DNA of 44,026 bases from Akkermansiaceae bacterium (GTDB lineage Bacteria; Verrucomicrobiota; Verrucomicrobiia; Verrucomicrobiales; Akkermansiaceae), in contig CANHPN010000015.1 of assembly GCA_947462535.1 (NCBI GenBank), forward strand, positions 1 through 44,026, read 5' to 3'. Below, one piece after another: positions 15,304 through 24,250 of the stretch; the first letter of the stretch is position 1; the number at the start of each line of letters is the position of its first letter. The translations under genes and the position numbers were made by a program. The notes under the pieces were generated by a model. That model ran no database searches and was not told the DNA's origin. It saw only the letters and a program-made list of their open reading frames with translations.

Positions 15304-17418
15304 TCATTTCACCGGCGTGAGGGTGAACTCCTTGATCGTCACGCCGCGACTGCCTTGTGGATGCTCGAAGTGGAGGGTGTTTTTGCCTTTGACAAGGGAG
15401 ACTTTGAGCGGCCCGGTCTGCTGCCACATGCCTTTGGTATAGGGCACCGGTGATTCCACGGACTCCTTGGAATCCTTGGCAGAGAACTTGAAAACCTGTC
15501 CCGTCTGCACCGTCGCCACGCGGGCGGAGAGCGCATAGGTGCCGACCTGCGGAACCTCCACCTCATACGGGGCGGAGAAACCACCGAGGCTGTGCAACTG
15601 CATGCCCCCGGAGAAACTCTTCATGGCGATGGCTTTCCCCGACGCCTTGCCGTAAGCCACTGCCGGAATGGTGATGGATCCGTCCTGTCTGACCTCCGCC
15701 TTCTGGTCCGCCGCCGTGACCACCGCCGACTCCACCTTCTGCTCTTTCTCGTTGGCCTCACCCAACTCCTGGCCGAGCGGCCCCAGCGCGACGGACTGCT
15801 CCGAGAGCATCACCGAGTATAAATGCCCCATGCTGCTCCAGGGGCCACCGATGACTTTCCTGCGCTCGTTGTAGGCGGGCTCGCCGAGAACGCGGCTGAC
15901 CCACTGCGCGCGCAGCACCTTCAGATAGTCCTGCGCATGTCCCCGCGCCTGGGTTTCCAACAGAAACTGCGTGCCGCTGAGAGACACCTCATCCTTGTCC
16001 CACCAGCTTGCGTGGAAGCCGCCACCGAGGTTGACCACCCAGCCCTTCGGCGTCCAGTGACTCAGCGCGGCATGCTTCTTCTGGGTCACGCCCCAGGTGG
16101 GAATGCCGAAACTTCGCAGGATGAAGCGGCCGAAAAACGCACGCCGTCCGCAAATGCCGCCGTTCATGATGATATTCTGATAGTTATGCAGGGTGGTCAG
16201 GTCGTACTTCACGTTTTGTGAACCGTAGGGCACTTCCGTCTTCACCGCCGAGACATAGCGCCAGCCGTAGTCGGGCGCGTGGATGTGGTCGGGGCGATAG
16301 TTGCGGAGCATTTCACGTCCCCATGCCAGGATTTCGTCGGGCGCGTCGCAGCCAACGACCATGCGGTATTCCCAGGTGGTGAAGTTTTTGAACGCGGGAT
16401 CCAACTCGCCGGCGAGGAAGGCTTTCTCATAGTGAAGGTAGCGCTTGACCGGATCGATGGTGTCGGGGCCGTCGGTGAGATCCTTCGGGTTAGACTGCGC
16501 GATCGGGAGCGCGTGTTCGAGGCTGGTGGCCATGGCCAGGCGTTGGAGACTGCCCTCTTTGGCCTTGGCGCTGGCCTTTTGGATGGCGGTGTAAATCTCG
16601 ATGGCCTTTCCATATTTGCCAAACTTGGCACCGCCGGCGACGAGCATTTCCTTCATCAACGGGGCATCGGACAGGAGTCTCTCCGCCAGGGCCGCTTTGT
16701 CCGGGTCCTGTTGGGCGAACTCCGCCAAGCCACCTGGCGTCGCATGATCGAGCACCACGCATTTGACGAGCTTCGCGTCCAGCTTGTCGCTCGCCATGAC
16801 CGGGGCCAGGTCTGCCAGGATCGAGCTGGCCGCGCTCCGCTCTTCGGCGCGCGCCTGAGCCAGAGCCGCCTGGGCTGCCTGGTTCGCCTTGCTCAACTGC
16901 GGTTCTTCGGCTTTGGCTTTTTCGTAGGCTTCCGTCCGCTCCTTAAGTGCTTTGACTCCGTCCTCCTTGTTCGCCTGCCACTTCGCCAGGTCTTTCTGCG
17001 CCGCCTCGCGTTCGGCATCGGTGGTCGCCTTTTGCAGCGCGGCCTGCGCAGCGGCGATGCCCTTTTCGGCGCCGCCGATCCATTTGCCTTTCGCGTGTTC
17101 GATCAAGGCTTTGCCGCCATTGACCTTGCCCAACGCGGACTGCGCTTCATTCGCCTCCGCTTCTGCCTTCTTCGCGTCCTCGCCCGCCTTGTCCAAAACG
17201 GCTTTCTTCTGGCCGCTGACAGCCGGCAGGGCTTTGGTGATTTCCGCCTGCAACCCCTCGAGGGCGGATGCGTATTGCGCCTCGAGTTTCTCCCCGGCGG
17301 CGGCCAACTGCACGGCTGGACTTGCCGGCTTTGGTTTGGCGGACACGGTGCCCGCGCCCATGACGAGTCCAAGCCCCAGGAAAAGAATGCGCGATCGGCT
17401 TACAGCTGGCATCATCAT
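15304..17418 (-). CDS. Secreted coiled-coil protein with transglutaminase-like core
   Basis: A 704-residue exported protein. A signal peptide (about 1-27, hydrophobic ILFLGLGLVMGAGTVSA) is followed by Ala/Lys/Glu-rich helices likely to form coiled coil (about 38-200). The central domain holds NGGICGRRAFFGRFILRSFG with Cys423 and KKHAALSHWTPKGWVVNLGG with His449, the spacing and context of a transglutaminase-like Cys-His site (Asn463 where Asp is usual). A beta-rich C-terminal module (about 575-704) resembles carbohydrate-binding domains. Possible roles are peptide or protein cross-linking or cleavage in the envelope. Catalysis is inferred only. It is divergent from hisA. Confidence 0.65.
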   Translation of the reverse strand: MMMPAVSRSRILFLGLGLVMGAGTVSAKPKPASPAVQLAAAGEKLEAQYASALEGLQAEITKALPAVSGQKKAVLDKAGEDAKKAEAEANEAQSALGKVNGGKALIEHAKGKWIGGAEKGIAAAQAALQKATTDAEREAAQKDLAKWQANKEDGVKALKERTEAYEKAKAEEPQLSKANQAAQAALAQARAEERSAASSILADLAPVMASDKLDAKLVKCVVLDHATPGGLAEFAQQDPDKAALAERLLSDAPLMKEMLVAGGAKFGKYGKAIEIYTAIQKASAKAKEGSLQRLAMATSLEHALPIAQSNPKDLTDGPDTIDPVKRYLHYEKAFLAGELDPAFKNFTTWEYRMVVGCDAPDEILAWGREMLRNYRPDHIHAPDYGWRYVSAVKTEVPYGSQNVKYDLTTLHNYQNIIMNGGICGRRAFFGRFILRSFGIPTWGVTQKKHAALSHWTPKGWVVNLGGGFHASWWDKDEVSLSGTQFLLETQARGHAQDYLKVLRAQWVSRVLGEPAYNERRKVIGGPWSSMGHLYSVMLSEQSVALGPLGQELGEANEKEQKVESAVVTAADQKAEVRQDGSITIPAVAYGKASGKAIAMKSFSGGMQLHSLGGFSAPYEVEVPQVGTYALSARVATVQTGQVFKFSAKDSKESVESPVPYTKGMWQQTGPLKVSLVKGKNTLHFEHPQGSRGVTIKEFTLTPVK

Positions 17419-17631
17419 CCAAACGCGGGATCGGATGGTTTTATTTCATCCATCGACCAAGGAAATTTCTTTTGCGGCTCGGACCGGGATGCGGGAGCGG
17501 GCGTTTGCGAATCGTGAACCCGTTTCCTGGTGGACGCTGATAGACCGCGGACCGAAGTCCTCGACTACTTTTGAAGAATCCCGCTTGCGATGGATGGCTC
17601 GGTGGCGAGAATTCCTGCGGCTTTGATTTCC

Positions 17632-18402
17632 ATGACAAAATTCCGCCCGTGCATCGACCTCCACCAAGGCAAGGTGAAACAAATCGTCGGCGGCAGCCTG
17701 CGCGATGACGGCGCGGGGCCGACGGAGAATTTCGTCTCGGACCGACCGGCGGGCTGGTTCGCGGAGACTTTCCGCGACGACGGCCTAACGGGCGGGCACG
17801 TGATCAAGCTCGGGCCGGGAAACGACGCGGCGGCGCGCGAGGCGCTGGCCGCCTACTCCGGCGGTTTGCAGATCGGCGGCGGAATCCACGAGGGGAACGC
17901 GGCGGAGTGGCTGGACGCCGGGGCGAGCCATGTGATCGTCACTTCAGCGCTATTTGACGCGGCGGGAAAATTTCTGGAAGAAACGTTGCGCTCGCTGGTG
18001 CGGAAAATCGGTCCGGAAAAGCTGGTGATCGACCTTTCCTGCCGCCGGACTGCGGCGGGCTGGACGGTGGCGATGAACCTTTGGCAAACGCTGACCGACC
18101 TGTCGGTGGATCACGCCACTCTCGACCGGCTCGCGCCGTTTTGTGACGAGTTCCTGATCCACGCGGCGGACGTCGAGGGCTTGTGCGGCGGAATCGACGC
18201 GGAATTGGTCGCGCTGCTCGGGAGTTGGGGGAAACGCCCGGTGACCTACGCGGGCGGCGCGGCGACAATGGCGGATCTGTTACTCGTGGAGCAGGCCGGG
18301 CGCGGTTCGGTGGACGTGACGGTGGGCAGCGCGCTGGATCTTTTCGGCGGCAAGGGATTGCGTTACAAGGACTTGGTCGCGTGGAACCGGCGCGGTGCGT
18401 GA
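17632..18402 (+). CDS. hisA: HisA, eukaryote-type (ProFAR isomerase)
   Basis: A 256-residue TIM barrel catalysing the Amadori isomerisation of ProFAR to PRFAR in histidine synthesis. It matches the eukaryotic HIS6-type branch: FRPCIDLHQGKVKQIVGG at the N-terminus, then FVSDRPAGWFAETF, GGGIHEGNAAEWLDAGASHV, IDLSCR and VTYAGGAATMADL, rather than the standard bacterial HisA pattern. ATG 17632 begins the conserved barrel; the preceding open frame has no family match. No other his gene is present. The 213-base gap from the divergent gene at 17418 shows nothing I can name. Confidence 0.85.
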   Translation: MTKFRPCIDLHQGKVKQIVGGSLRDDGAGPTENFVSDRPAGWFAETFRDDGLTGGHVIKLGPGNDAAAREALAAYSGGLQIGGGIHEGNAAEWLDAGASHVIVTSALFDAAGKFLEETLRSLVRKIGPEKLVIDLSCRRTAAGWTVAMNLWQTLTDLSVDHATLDRLAPFCDEFLIHAADVEGLCGGIDAELVALLGSWGKRPVTYAGGAATMADLLLVEQAGRGSVDVTVGSALDLFGGKGLRYKDLVAWNRRGA

Positions 18403-18498
18403 GAGTTTGCAGGAAAGCTGTTGCAGGTTCCGCATGCACTGTCTTAGGCTCGCCGCGTGCCGCACTTGGATATGCAATCTTTCGCCGATGGAGTGGTG

Positions 18499-19506
18499 AT
18501 GAACCGCGATTTCCTGCGATCGGTGTTTCAGTCGATGCTCCGCGCGAGGATTTTGGAAAACAAGCTTTCGAGCCTCTACAAGGCCGGGAAAATCGTCGGC
18601 GGCGTCTATCTTGGGCGCGGCCAGGAAGCGGTCAGCGCCACGCTCGGCACCGCCTTAATCCAGGGCACGGATTTCTTCGCCGCGCTGATCCGCGACCAAG
18701 CGGGACGCACCGCTTTCGGCGAGCCGATGATCGACTGCACGAGGACTTATCTCGGATCGGTCAAGGGTCCGATGCGCGGGCGGGAAGGCAACGTCCACCG
18801 CGGGCGGCCGGAAATGGGCATGCCGGCGATGATTTCCCACCTCGGCGCGCAGGTGCCGGTGATCGCCGGAATGCTGTTTGCAAAACGCCTGCAAGGCACG
18901 CTGGCCGGACGCGTCGGCGCGACCTGCATCGGCGACGGCGCGACTTCGACCGGCGCGTTCCACGAAGGCTTGAACCTAGCAGCTATTGAGCGCCTGCCGA
19001 TGGTAGTCGTCGTGGTAAACAATCAATTCGCCTATTCGACGCCGAACCACCGCCAGTTCGCCTGCGCGGATCTGGTGGAAAAAGCCCGCGGCTACGGCGT
19101 CGGCGGGTTTTCGGTGGATGGCACGGATCTGCTAGCCTGTGCTTCGGTGATCAGCGAGGCCGTCCGGCGCGCGCGCGAGGGTGGCGGGCCGCAAATGGTG
19201 GTCGCGCACTTACTGCGTCTATCCGGTCACGGCGAACATGACGACGGTTCCTACGTGCCGGCGGAAATCCGCAGCGGTCATTACGGCCGCGACTGCGTGG
19301 AGGTGGCAATGCGCCAGCTGGTAGAAAACAACTTCGCCACCGTGGACGAAATCCTCGTCTGGCAGGATGAGTTCGCCACCGAGGTCCAGCGCGCCGTAGC
19401 CCAGGCCCAACAGGAAGCGGTGCCCGATCCCTATCACGAGGACTGGACCGCGCTGTCCACCCGCTTCCCCCTGACCGGGTCAGTTTCCCAGCCATTTATA
19501 CCGTGA
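18499..19506 (+). CDS. 2-oxoacid (pyruvate-type) dehydrogenase E1 alpha subunit
   Basis: A 335-residue thiamine-diphosphate enzyme subunit that decarboxylates a 2-oxoacid and, with E1 beta, acylates the E2 lipoyl group. The TPP motif begins GDGATSTGAFHEGLNLAAIE and ends VVVNN; GRGQEAVSATLG and HLLRLSGHGEHDD are also typical. ATG 18499 is preferred because GGAG (18490-18493) sits 5 bases upstream and the family begins here; ATG 18472 and GTG 18457 are upstream alternatives. The stop overlaps the E1 beta start. The substrate could be pyruvate, acetoin or a branched-chain 2-oxoacid; pyruvate is most likely. Confidence 0.87.
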   Translation: MNRDFLRSVFQSMLRARILENKLSSLYKAGKIVGGVYLGRGQEAVSATLGTALIQGTDFFAALIRDQAGRTAFGEPMIDCTRTYLGSVKGPMRGREGNVHRGRPEMGMPAMISHLGAQVPVIAGMLFAKRLQGTLAGRVGATCIGDGATSTGAFHEGLNLAAIERLPMVVVVVNNQFAYSTPNHRQFACADLVEKARGYGVGGFSVDGTDLLACASVISEAVRRAREGGGPQMVVAHLLRLSGHGEHDDGSYVPAEIRSGHYGRDCVEVAMRQLVENNFATVDEILVWQDEFATEVQRAVAQAQQEAVPDPYHEDWTALSTRFPLTGSVSQPFIP

Positions 19507-20468
19507 GTGTGACCTACATCGACGCTATCCGCGAGGCTCAGGAAAAACTCCTGCGCGAGGACGACCGCGTGTTTCTCTACGGCCAGGACATCGCCGCCTT
19601 CGGCGGCGCGTTCAAAGCGACCAAAGGCCTCGCCGAGCAATTTCCTAACCGCGTGTTCGACGCGCCGATCTCGGAAGACGCGATGATCGGCATGGCGGTC
19701 GGCGCGGCCATCGAAGGCATGCGGCCGATCGTGGAAATGCAGTTCGCGGATTTCTCCTCGGTGGCCTTCAACCAGATCGTCAACCAGGCGGCGACGCATT
19801 TCTATCGGACCGGGATGCCGATCCCGATCACGGTGCGCCTGCCCTCCGGCGGGACTCCGGGCTCGGGCGCTTTCCACAGCCAGAGCATGGAAGGCATCTA
19901 CGCCCAGTATCCCGGCCTCGTGGTGCTCACTCCGGCGACCGTCTCGGATGCCTATCACATGCTGCTCGACGGCGTGGCGCTTGACGATCCGGTCATCTAC
20001 TGCGAGCACAAGTTTCTCTATCGCTGGCTCAAGGCGAAGTCGATCAATGGCGACCACCTGCCCATCGGCCAGGCGCGGATCACCCGCCCCGGCAAGCACG
20101 CGACGGTGGTGGCCTACAGCGCGATGGTCCACGAAGCCGTGCGCGCCGCCGAGCGTCTCCAACAGGACGGCTGGGAAATCGAAGTGGTGGACCTGCGCTC
20201 GGTCAAGCCGCTGGACCTCGACACGATCCTGGCATCCGTCGCTCGCACCGGGCGCTTGCTGGCGGTGGGCGAGGCATTCCCGTGGGGCGGCGTCACCGCA
20301 GAAGTGGTCGCGCGGGTGACGGAAGAAGGATTCCACCTGTTGGACGCTCCGCCGCAGCGCCTGAACGCCCGCGACACGCCGGTTCCCTATCACCCGAAAC
20401 TCTGGGCCGCCCATCGCCCGACGCCGGAATCCATCTGCGAGGCACTCCGCAAACTGCTTTCCTTCTAG
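19503..20468 (+). CDS. 2-oxoacid dehydrogenase E1 beta subunit
   Basis: A 321-residue partner of E1 alpha. The transketolase pyrimidine-binding part contains GQDIAAFGGAFKATKGL, FDAPISEDAMIGMAVGAAIEG and FADFSSVAFNQIVNQAA. The C-terminal transketolase domain contains WEIEVVDLRSVKPLD and AFPWGGVTAEV. It starts with GTG overlapping the E1 alpha stop (GTGA), which implies coupled translation. The E2 gene follows after 41 bases. No E3 (lipoamide dehydrogenase) gene is in the window, so E3 must be supplied from elsewhere. Confidence 0.9.
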   Translation: MSVTYIDAIREAQEKLLREDDRVFLYGQDIAAFGGAFKATKGLAEQFPNRVFDAPISEDAMIGMAVGAAIEGMRPIVEMQFADFSSVAFNQIVNQAATHFYRTGMPIPITVRLPSGGTPGSGAFHSQSMEGIYAQYPGLVVLTPATVSDAYHMLLDGVALDDPVIYCEHKFLYRWLKAKSINGDHLPIGQARITRPGKHATVVAYSAMVHEAVRAAERLQQDGWEIEVVDLRSVKPLDLDTILASVARTGRLLAVGEAFPWGGVTAEVVARVTEEGFHLLDAPPQRLNARDTPVPYHPKLWAAHRPTPESICEALRKLLSF

Positions 20469-20509
20469 TTTCAGCATTTTAGTATTTCAGGTTCTCAGCT
20501 TTTACCCAA

Positions 20510-21748
20510 ATGCCAACCGTTCCCATCTTCATGCCACAACTCGGCGAATCCATCGCAGAGGCCACCGTCGTCCGCCTCGGCGTCCAGGTCGGCGATTCCG
20601 TCCGCACCGACCAGGAAATCATCGAGGTGGAGACTAACAAGGCGGTCATGGGCGTGACCACGCTTTGCGACGGGGTCGTGTCCGAGTTGCGGGCGCGGGA
20701 AGGGATTTCCTACTCGGTCGGCACACTGTTAGGTCTACTCGAAGTCACCGAGGAGGAAGTCGCGCGCACCGGCGTGGAATCGCTGGAATCCATCGAGGCG
20801 AAACGCGCCGCCAGCAGCCAGTCCAACAGCCCCGCGCAAACCGAGGCGAACCTGCATTTCGCGGTCGACGACGACGCCTACGAGGAAGCCCCCGCCGTCG
20901 TTCCCAGCGTGAAAGGCCTGCCCGTCCCGACCGGCGTGATGGGTGCCCACTACATTTCTCCCAGAATGCGCGCGCGGATGGACGACCTCGGAATACGCGA
21001 GGCGGACATTTCCGCCATCGCCGGAACCGGTGCCGGCGGACGCGTCACGGTCGAGGATCTCGAGCGCTTCCTCGACTATCTCGACACCTGGCCGAGCTCC
21101 GCCGCCTCGCCGATGCGCCTGGCGGTGGCCGACGCGATGCGCCGCAGCTGGACCCGTCCGCTGGCGACCGTGGGTCGGCCGATTCTGTTGGACCGCACGT
21201 TCGATCACCGCCGCGACCAGTCGCCCAAACCGGGGCTGACGCTCTATCTGCTCCGCGCCTTCGCCCTCGCCCTGACGGAAAACCCGACCACCGCCGGTTA
21301 CCTGATCGGCGACAAGGTTGTCCATCCGCGCTCGTTCGATATCGGCGTGGCCGTGCAGGTCGAGGACGGCGTGGTCGTCCCCGTGGTCCGGAAAGTGGAC
21401 CAGAAATCCCTGCGAGACCTCGTCGCGGAATACGACGATCTGGTAGATCGCGCCCGCCGCCGCCGCCTCACCGAGCAGGATTGCAGTGGAGGAATCGCCA
21501 CCGTGACCAACTTCGGCACCTTCGGACTCACCACCGGCACACCCATTCCCCTGCCGAACGAGACCCTCATCCTCGGCATCGGCGCCGGCGTGAAAAAGCC
21601 AGTCTGGAGCGCGCAAGTCGAAACGTTCCTGCCCGCCACGGAAGCCGACCTGCTGCTCACCTTCGACCACCGCGTCGTCGATGGTGGGGGTGCCGGAGTC
21701 CTGCTCAACCGGGTTTCCGCGCTGCTCCAGAAACCCGAGGATCTCTAA
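20510..21748 (+). CDS. Dihydrolipoamide acyltransferase (E2)
   Basis: A 412-residue core enzyme that moves the acyl group from lipoate to CoA. Domains in order: one lipoyl domain (about 1-80, lipoyl Lys44 in VETNKAVMGV), a Pro/Ala-poor linker, a peripheral subunit-binding domain (about 145-185, ISPRMRARMDDLGI and GTGAGGRVTVEDL), and a catalytic domain ending with the HxxxDG motif in TFDHRVVDGGG. The lipoyl site reads TNK rather than the usual TDK. E1 alpha, E1 beta and E2 form a tight operon and rex follows 11 bases later. Confidence 0.9.
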   Translation: MPTVPIFMPQLGESIAEATVVRLGVQVGDSVRTDQEIIEVETNKAVMGVTTLCDGVVSELRAREGISYSVGTLLGLLEVTEEEVARTGVESLESIEAKRAASSQSNSPAQTEANLHFAVDDDAYEEAPAVVPSVKGLPVPTGVMGAHYISPRMRARMDDLGIREADISAIAGTGAGGRVTVEDLERFLDYLDTWPSSAASPMRLAVADAMRRSWTRPLATVGRPILLDRTFDHRRDQSPKPGLTLYLLRAFALALTENPTTAGYLIGDKVVHPRSFDIGVAVQVEDGVVVPVVRKVDQKSLRDLVAEYDDLVDRARRRRLTEQDCSGGIATVTNFGTFGLTTGTPIPLPNETLILGIGAGVKKPVWSAQVETFLPATEADLLLTFDHRVVDGGGAGVLLNRVSALLQKPEDL

Positions 21749-21759
21749 CTCCCTCCACC

Positions 21760-22398
21760 TTGGAACCTCCCGACAAAGTCGTCAGGATCGACATCCCGAA
21801 AAAAGCGATCTATCGGCTATCGATCTATCATCGCTGCCTTCAGAAGCTGCACGACAACGGCGTGGAGACCGTGAGCTCCACCACCCTCGCCCGCGCCGCC
21901 GGGGTGAAGCCCGCGCAGCTCCGCAAGGACCTCGCCTACCTCGGACAATTCGGCACGCGCGGCCTCGGCTATCCGGTCGAGACGCTTTCCTCGATCATCC
22001 GTGAGACCCTCGGCCGCGAACACCTCCAGCCGGTCATCCTCGTCGGCGCCGGCAACCTCGGCTCAGCGCTGCTCCGCTACCATGGATTCGAGAAGGAAGG
22101 CTTCGAGGTCATCGCCGCGTTCGATGCCAATCCGGAAGCCGCCTTCGCCCGCGGAGTCACCATCCCCGTCTTCCAGGACTCGGAGTTAGAATCCTTCATC
22201 TCCAAAAAATACGTTAAACTCGCGATCCTCTGCGTGCCCGTCGAGTTCGCCCAGGCCGTCGTCAACCGCCTCGTCGCCGCCGGCATCCAGGGCGTGCTGA
22301 ATTTCTCCCCGCTCATGCTCGAATTCCCTCCCGACGTCACCGTCAACAACGTCGATCTCGCGCTCGAGCTCGAGCACCTCAGCTATTTCATCCGCTGA
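21760..22398 (+). CDS. rex: Redox-sensing transcriptional repressor Rex
   Basis: A 212-residue protein with a winged-helix N-terminus (IPKKAIYRLSIYHRCLQKL, then GVKPAQLRKDLAYLGQFGTRGLGY, the Rex signature) and a Rossmann NAD(H)-binding domain with GAGNLG at 96-101. Rex binds DNA when NADH is low and leaves it when NADH is high, so it controls respiratory and fermentative genes. TTG 21760 is the only reasonable start; no ATG or GTG lies between the E2 stop and the conserved domain. A perfect Rex-type operator lies upstream of nuoG at 34210. It is probably cotranscribed with the NADH-producing dehydrogenase. Confidence 0.92.
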   Translation: MEPPDKVVRIDIPKKAIYRLSIYHRCLQKLHDNGVETVSSTTLARAAGVKPAQLRKDLAYLGQFGTRGLGYPVETLSSIIRETLGREHLQPVILVGAGNLGSALLRYHGFEKEGFEVIAAFDANPEAAFARGVTIPVFQDSELESFISKKYVKLAILCVPVEFAQAVVNRLVAAGIQGVLNFSPLMLEFPPDVTVNNVDLALELEHLSYFIR

Positions 22399-22399
22399 C

Positions 22400-22981
22400 A
22401 TGCCGGAAGCTTCGGAAAATTTCCCTAATGTCCCGCTGGTCTCGGCCGTTGATACCGGGAGTCCGCCCCGCCCGCTCACTTGGGAGAAGTTCATCGAGCA
22501 GGCGATGGCGGATTACGAATCCCCGCTCATCGGCTATGCCTCCTCCATTCTCAACGACATCGACCTCGCCCGCGACGTGGTCCAGGACACGTTCATCCGG
22601 CTCTGCCAGCAGGACATCGCCAAGGTCCGGCACAGCCTCAAGTCCTGGCTCTTCACCGTCTGCCGGAACCGCGCGCTCGACATCCTCCGCAAGAACCAGC
22701 GCACCAAACCGCTTGATGAAGTCCAGTGGCAGAAAGTCGCCGGCCCCGGCCTCCAGCCCGACGAACACGCCGACCAACAGGAACTTTCTGCACAACTAAC
22801 CAGCTATCTCGACCGCCTGAACGCCAACCAGCGCGAAGTCATCATCCTCAAATTCCAACAAGGACTCAGCTATCAGGAAATCCAGGAAATCACCGGACTC
22901 AAGACCGGCAAGATCGGATCTCTCATTCACACAGGCATCAAGCGCCTGCGTGAAATCCTGCCGGACGACGTCCGTTTCTGA
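22400..22981 (+). CDS. ECF-family sigma factor
   Basis: A 193-residue sigma-70 family factor. Region 2 spans YASSILNDIDLARDVVQDTF to KSWLFTVCRNRALDILRKN; region 4 spans NQREVIILKFQQGLSYQEIQ to LIHTGIKRLREIL. Region 3 and region 1.1 are absent, as expected for ECF factors. It starts one base after the rex stop and is followed 14 bases later by an anti-sigma-like membrane protein, so a sigma/anti-sigma pair is likely. Target promoters are unknown. Confidence 0.88.
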   Translation: MPEASENFPNVPLVSAVDTGSPPRPLTWEKFIEQAMADYESPLIGYASSILNDIDLARDVVQDTFIRLCQQDIAKVRHSLKSWLFTVCRNRALDILRKNQRTKPLDEVQWQKVAGPGLQPDEHADQQELSAQLTSYLDRLNANQREVIILKFQQGLSYQEIQEITGLKTGKIGSLIHTGIKRLREILPDDVRF

Positions 22982-22995
22982 AACCAACTTTCCCC

Positions 22996-24198
22996 ATGCA
23001 ACTCCACCCCGAAGATCCCCGTCTCACCGCCTACGTCCTGGGCGAACTCGGGCCGGAAGACGCCGCCGAAGTCGAGCTTGCCGTGGCTGCTGATCCTGCG
23101 CTCCAAGCGAAGGTCACGGAAATGAAAGACATCCGGCGATTTCTAGCGGAAAGACTGGCACAGCCAGCCGACAAGCTTCTGCCGCGCCAGCGCCAGAACA
23201 TCCGCCGTTGCGCCCGCCAGGCGGACGCCGCGTCGAAGCGCATCCCCTTCGCCTCGCTCCAAGCCTGGCTCATCCCCGCCGCAGCGGCCGCAGTGCTCGC
23301 GCTGGCCACCTTCATCCTGATGCGCACGCCCGCGGACAAGCCGCTGCCCAACGCCGACCAGAAAGAGTCAACGCCTGAAATCGCGCAAGTCCCGGCACCC
23401 GTCGCCGCACCGGCACCGGCACCATCCCCATGGTTTCTATCAGGAATGGCCCCCGCTCCCCCGACGCTCGAACTGCCGGTTCCATCCGGAAAATCCAACC
23501 TAGCCGCGATTTCAAAATCCATCCGCGAAGACAGGCAACTTCCGCCACACGACGCCGTCCGGCCTGAGGAGATCCTCAACAACTTCCCCCTCCGCCTGAA
23601 CGGAGTCGCCGCCATCGCGCGCAGTGCCACTAACACCTGGCATCCGGACGACCGTGAAAACGGCCTGACCAGCCAGGTCGCCACCCTTTCCACCGAGATG
23701 ATCGCCTGCCCGTGGAAGCCCTCCGCCACCCTGCTTCTCATCTCCATCCGCGGGAACGAGCATCAGGACTGTGATGTCAAAATCACCTTCCACCCGGAAG
23801 CCTCTAACATCTTCCGCTACCGCCTCCTCGGCTTCAACCCCGTCCAAGGCCAGACACCCGGAGACCTCCCCACCACGCTGCCCGCGAAATCGGTCACCAC
23901 GCTGGCCATCGAAATCGAGTCCTCCATCCCGGCCGGCAACCTCGGATCACTCGAATGGTCCGCCGACGGCAAACCCGCGCCCGGCATTCCCCTCGTCCGC
24001 AAGGGCGATGCGGAACCCTCCGACGACGCCCGCTTCGCCGCGCTCGTCTGCACCTTCGCCCAGTGGCTTGCCGCCGAGAAGGACGGCCCGATCGATGCCG
24101 AAATCGTCGCCGCGCTCGCCCGGGAAACCGCCTCCACCACCCTCGCCGCCGACCGCGCGGATTTCCTCAACCTCATCGACCGCTCGCTGCACCTGTAG
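22996..24198 (+). CDS. Membrane anti-sigma-like protein with YfbK-type domain lacking the VWA core
   Basis: A 400-residue protein. The N-terminus (DPRLTAYVLGELGPEDAAEV) has the form seen in anti-sigma proteins paired with ECF factors. One membrane helix follows (about 91-109), then a Pro/Ala linker. From about 188 it reads like the flanks of YfbK-type VWA proteins: RPEEILNNFPLR, STEMIACPWKPSATLLLISI, then KITFHPEASNIFRYRLLGFN and a DUF3520-like end. In those relatives a VWA domain of roughly 200 residues sits between CPWxP...I.I.G and the xITFxP part; here only about five residues (254-258) join them. Probable role: membrane control of the preceding sigma factor. The deletion reading is inference. 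Confidence 0.65.
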   Translation: MQLHPEDPRLTAYVLGELGPEDAAEVELAVAADPALQAKVTEMKDIRRFLAERLAQPADKLLPRQRQNIRRCARQADAASKRIPFASLQAWLIPAAAAAVLALATFILMRTPADKPLPNADQKESTPEIAQVPAPVAAPAPAPSPWFLSGMAPAPPTLELPVPSGKSNLAAISKSIREDRQLPPHDAVRPEEILNNFPLRLNGVAAIARSATNTWHPDDRENGLTSQVATLSTEMIACPWKPSATLLLISIRGNEHQDCDVKITFHPEASNIFRYRLLGFNPVQGQTPGDLPTTLPAKSVTTLAIEIESSIPAGNLGSLEWSADGKPAPGIPLVRKGDAEPSDDARFAALVCTFAQWLAAEKDGPIDAEIVAALARETASTTLAADRADFLNLIDRSLHL

Positions 24199-24250
24199 CC
24201 CGCTTGATTTGCATTTGCACCGACCGAGCACCCCTCCAACCTAAAGCCCG

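Noticed and set aside
16279-17517. A 412-codon plus-strand frame opposite the coiled-coil gene
   Set aside because: The minus-strand product has a signal peptide and recognisable domain; this frame has no motif and continues only because of the codon bias of the other strand.
20665-21759. Upstream extension of rex inside the E2 gene
   Set aside because: The open frame overlaps E2 out of frame and is Arg/Pro-rich; Rex homology starts at the TTG at 21760.
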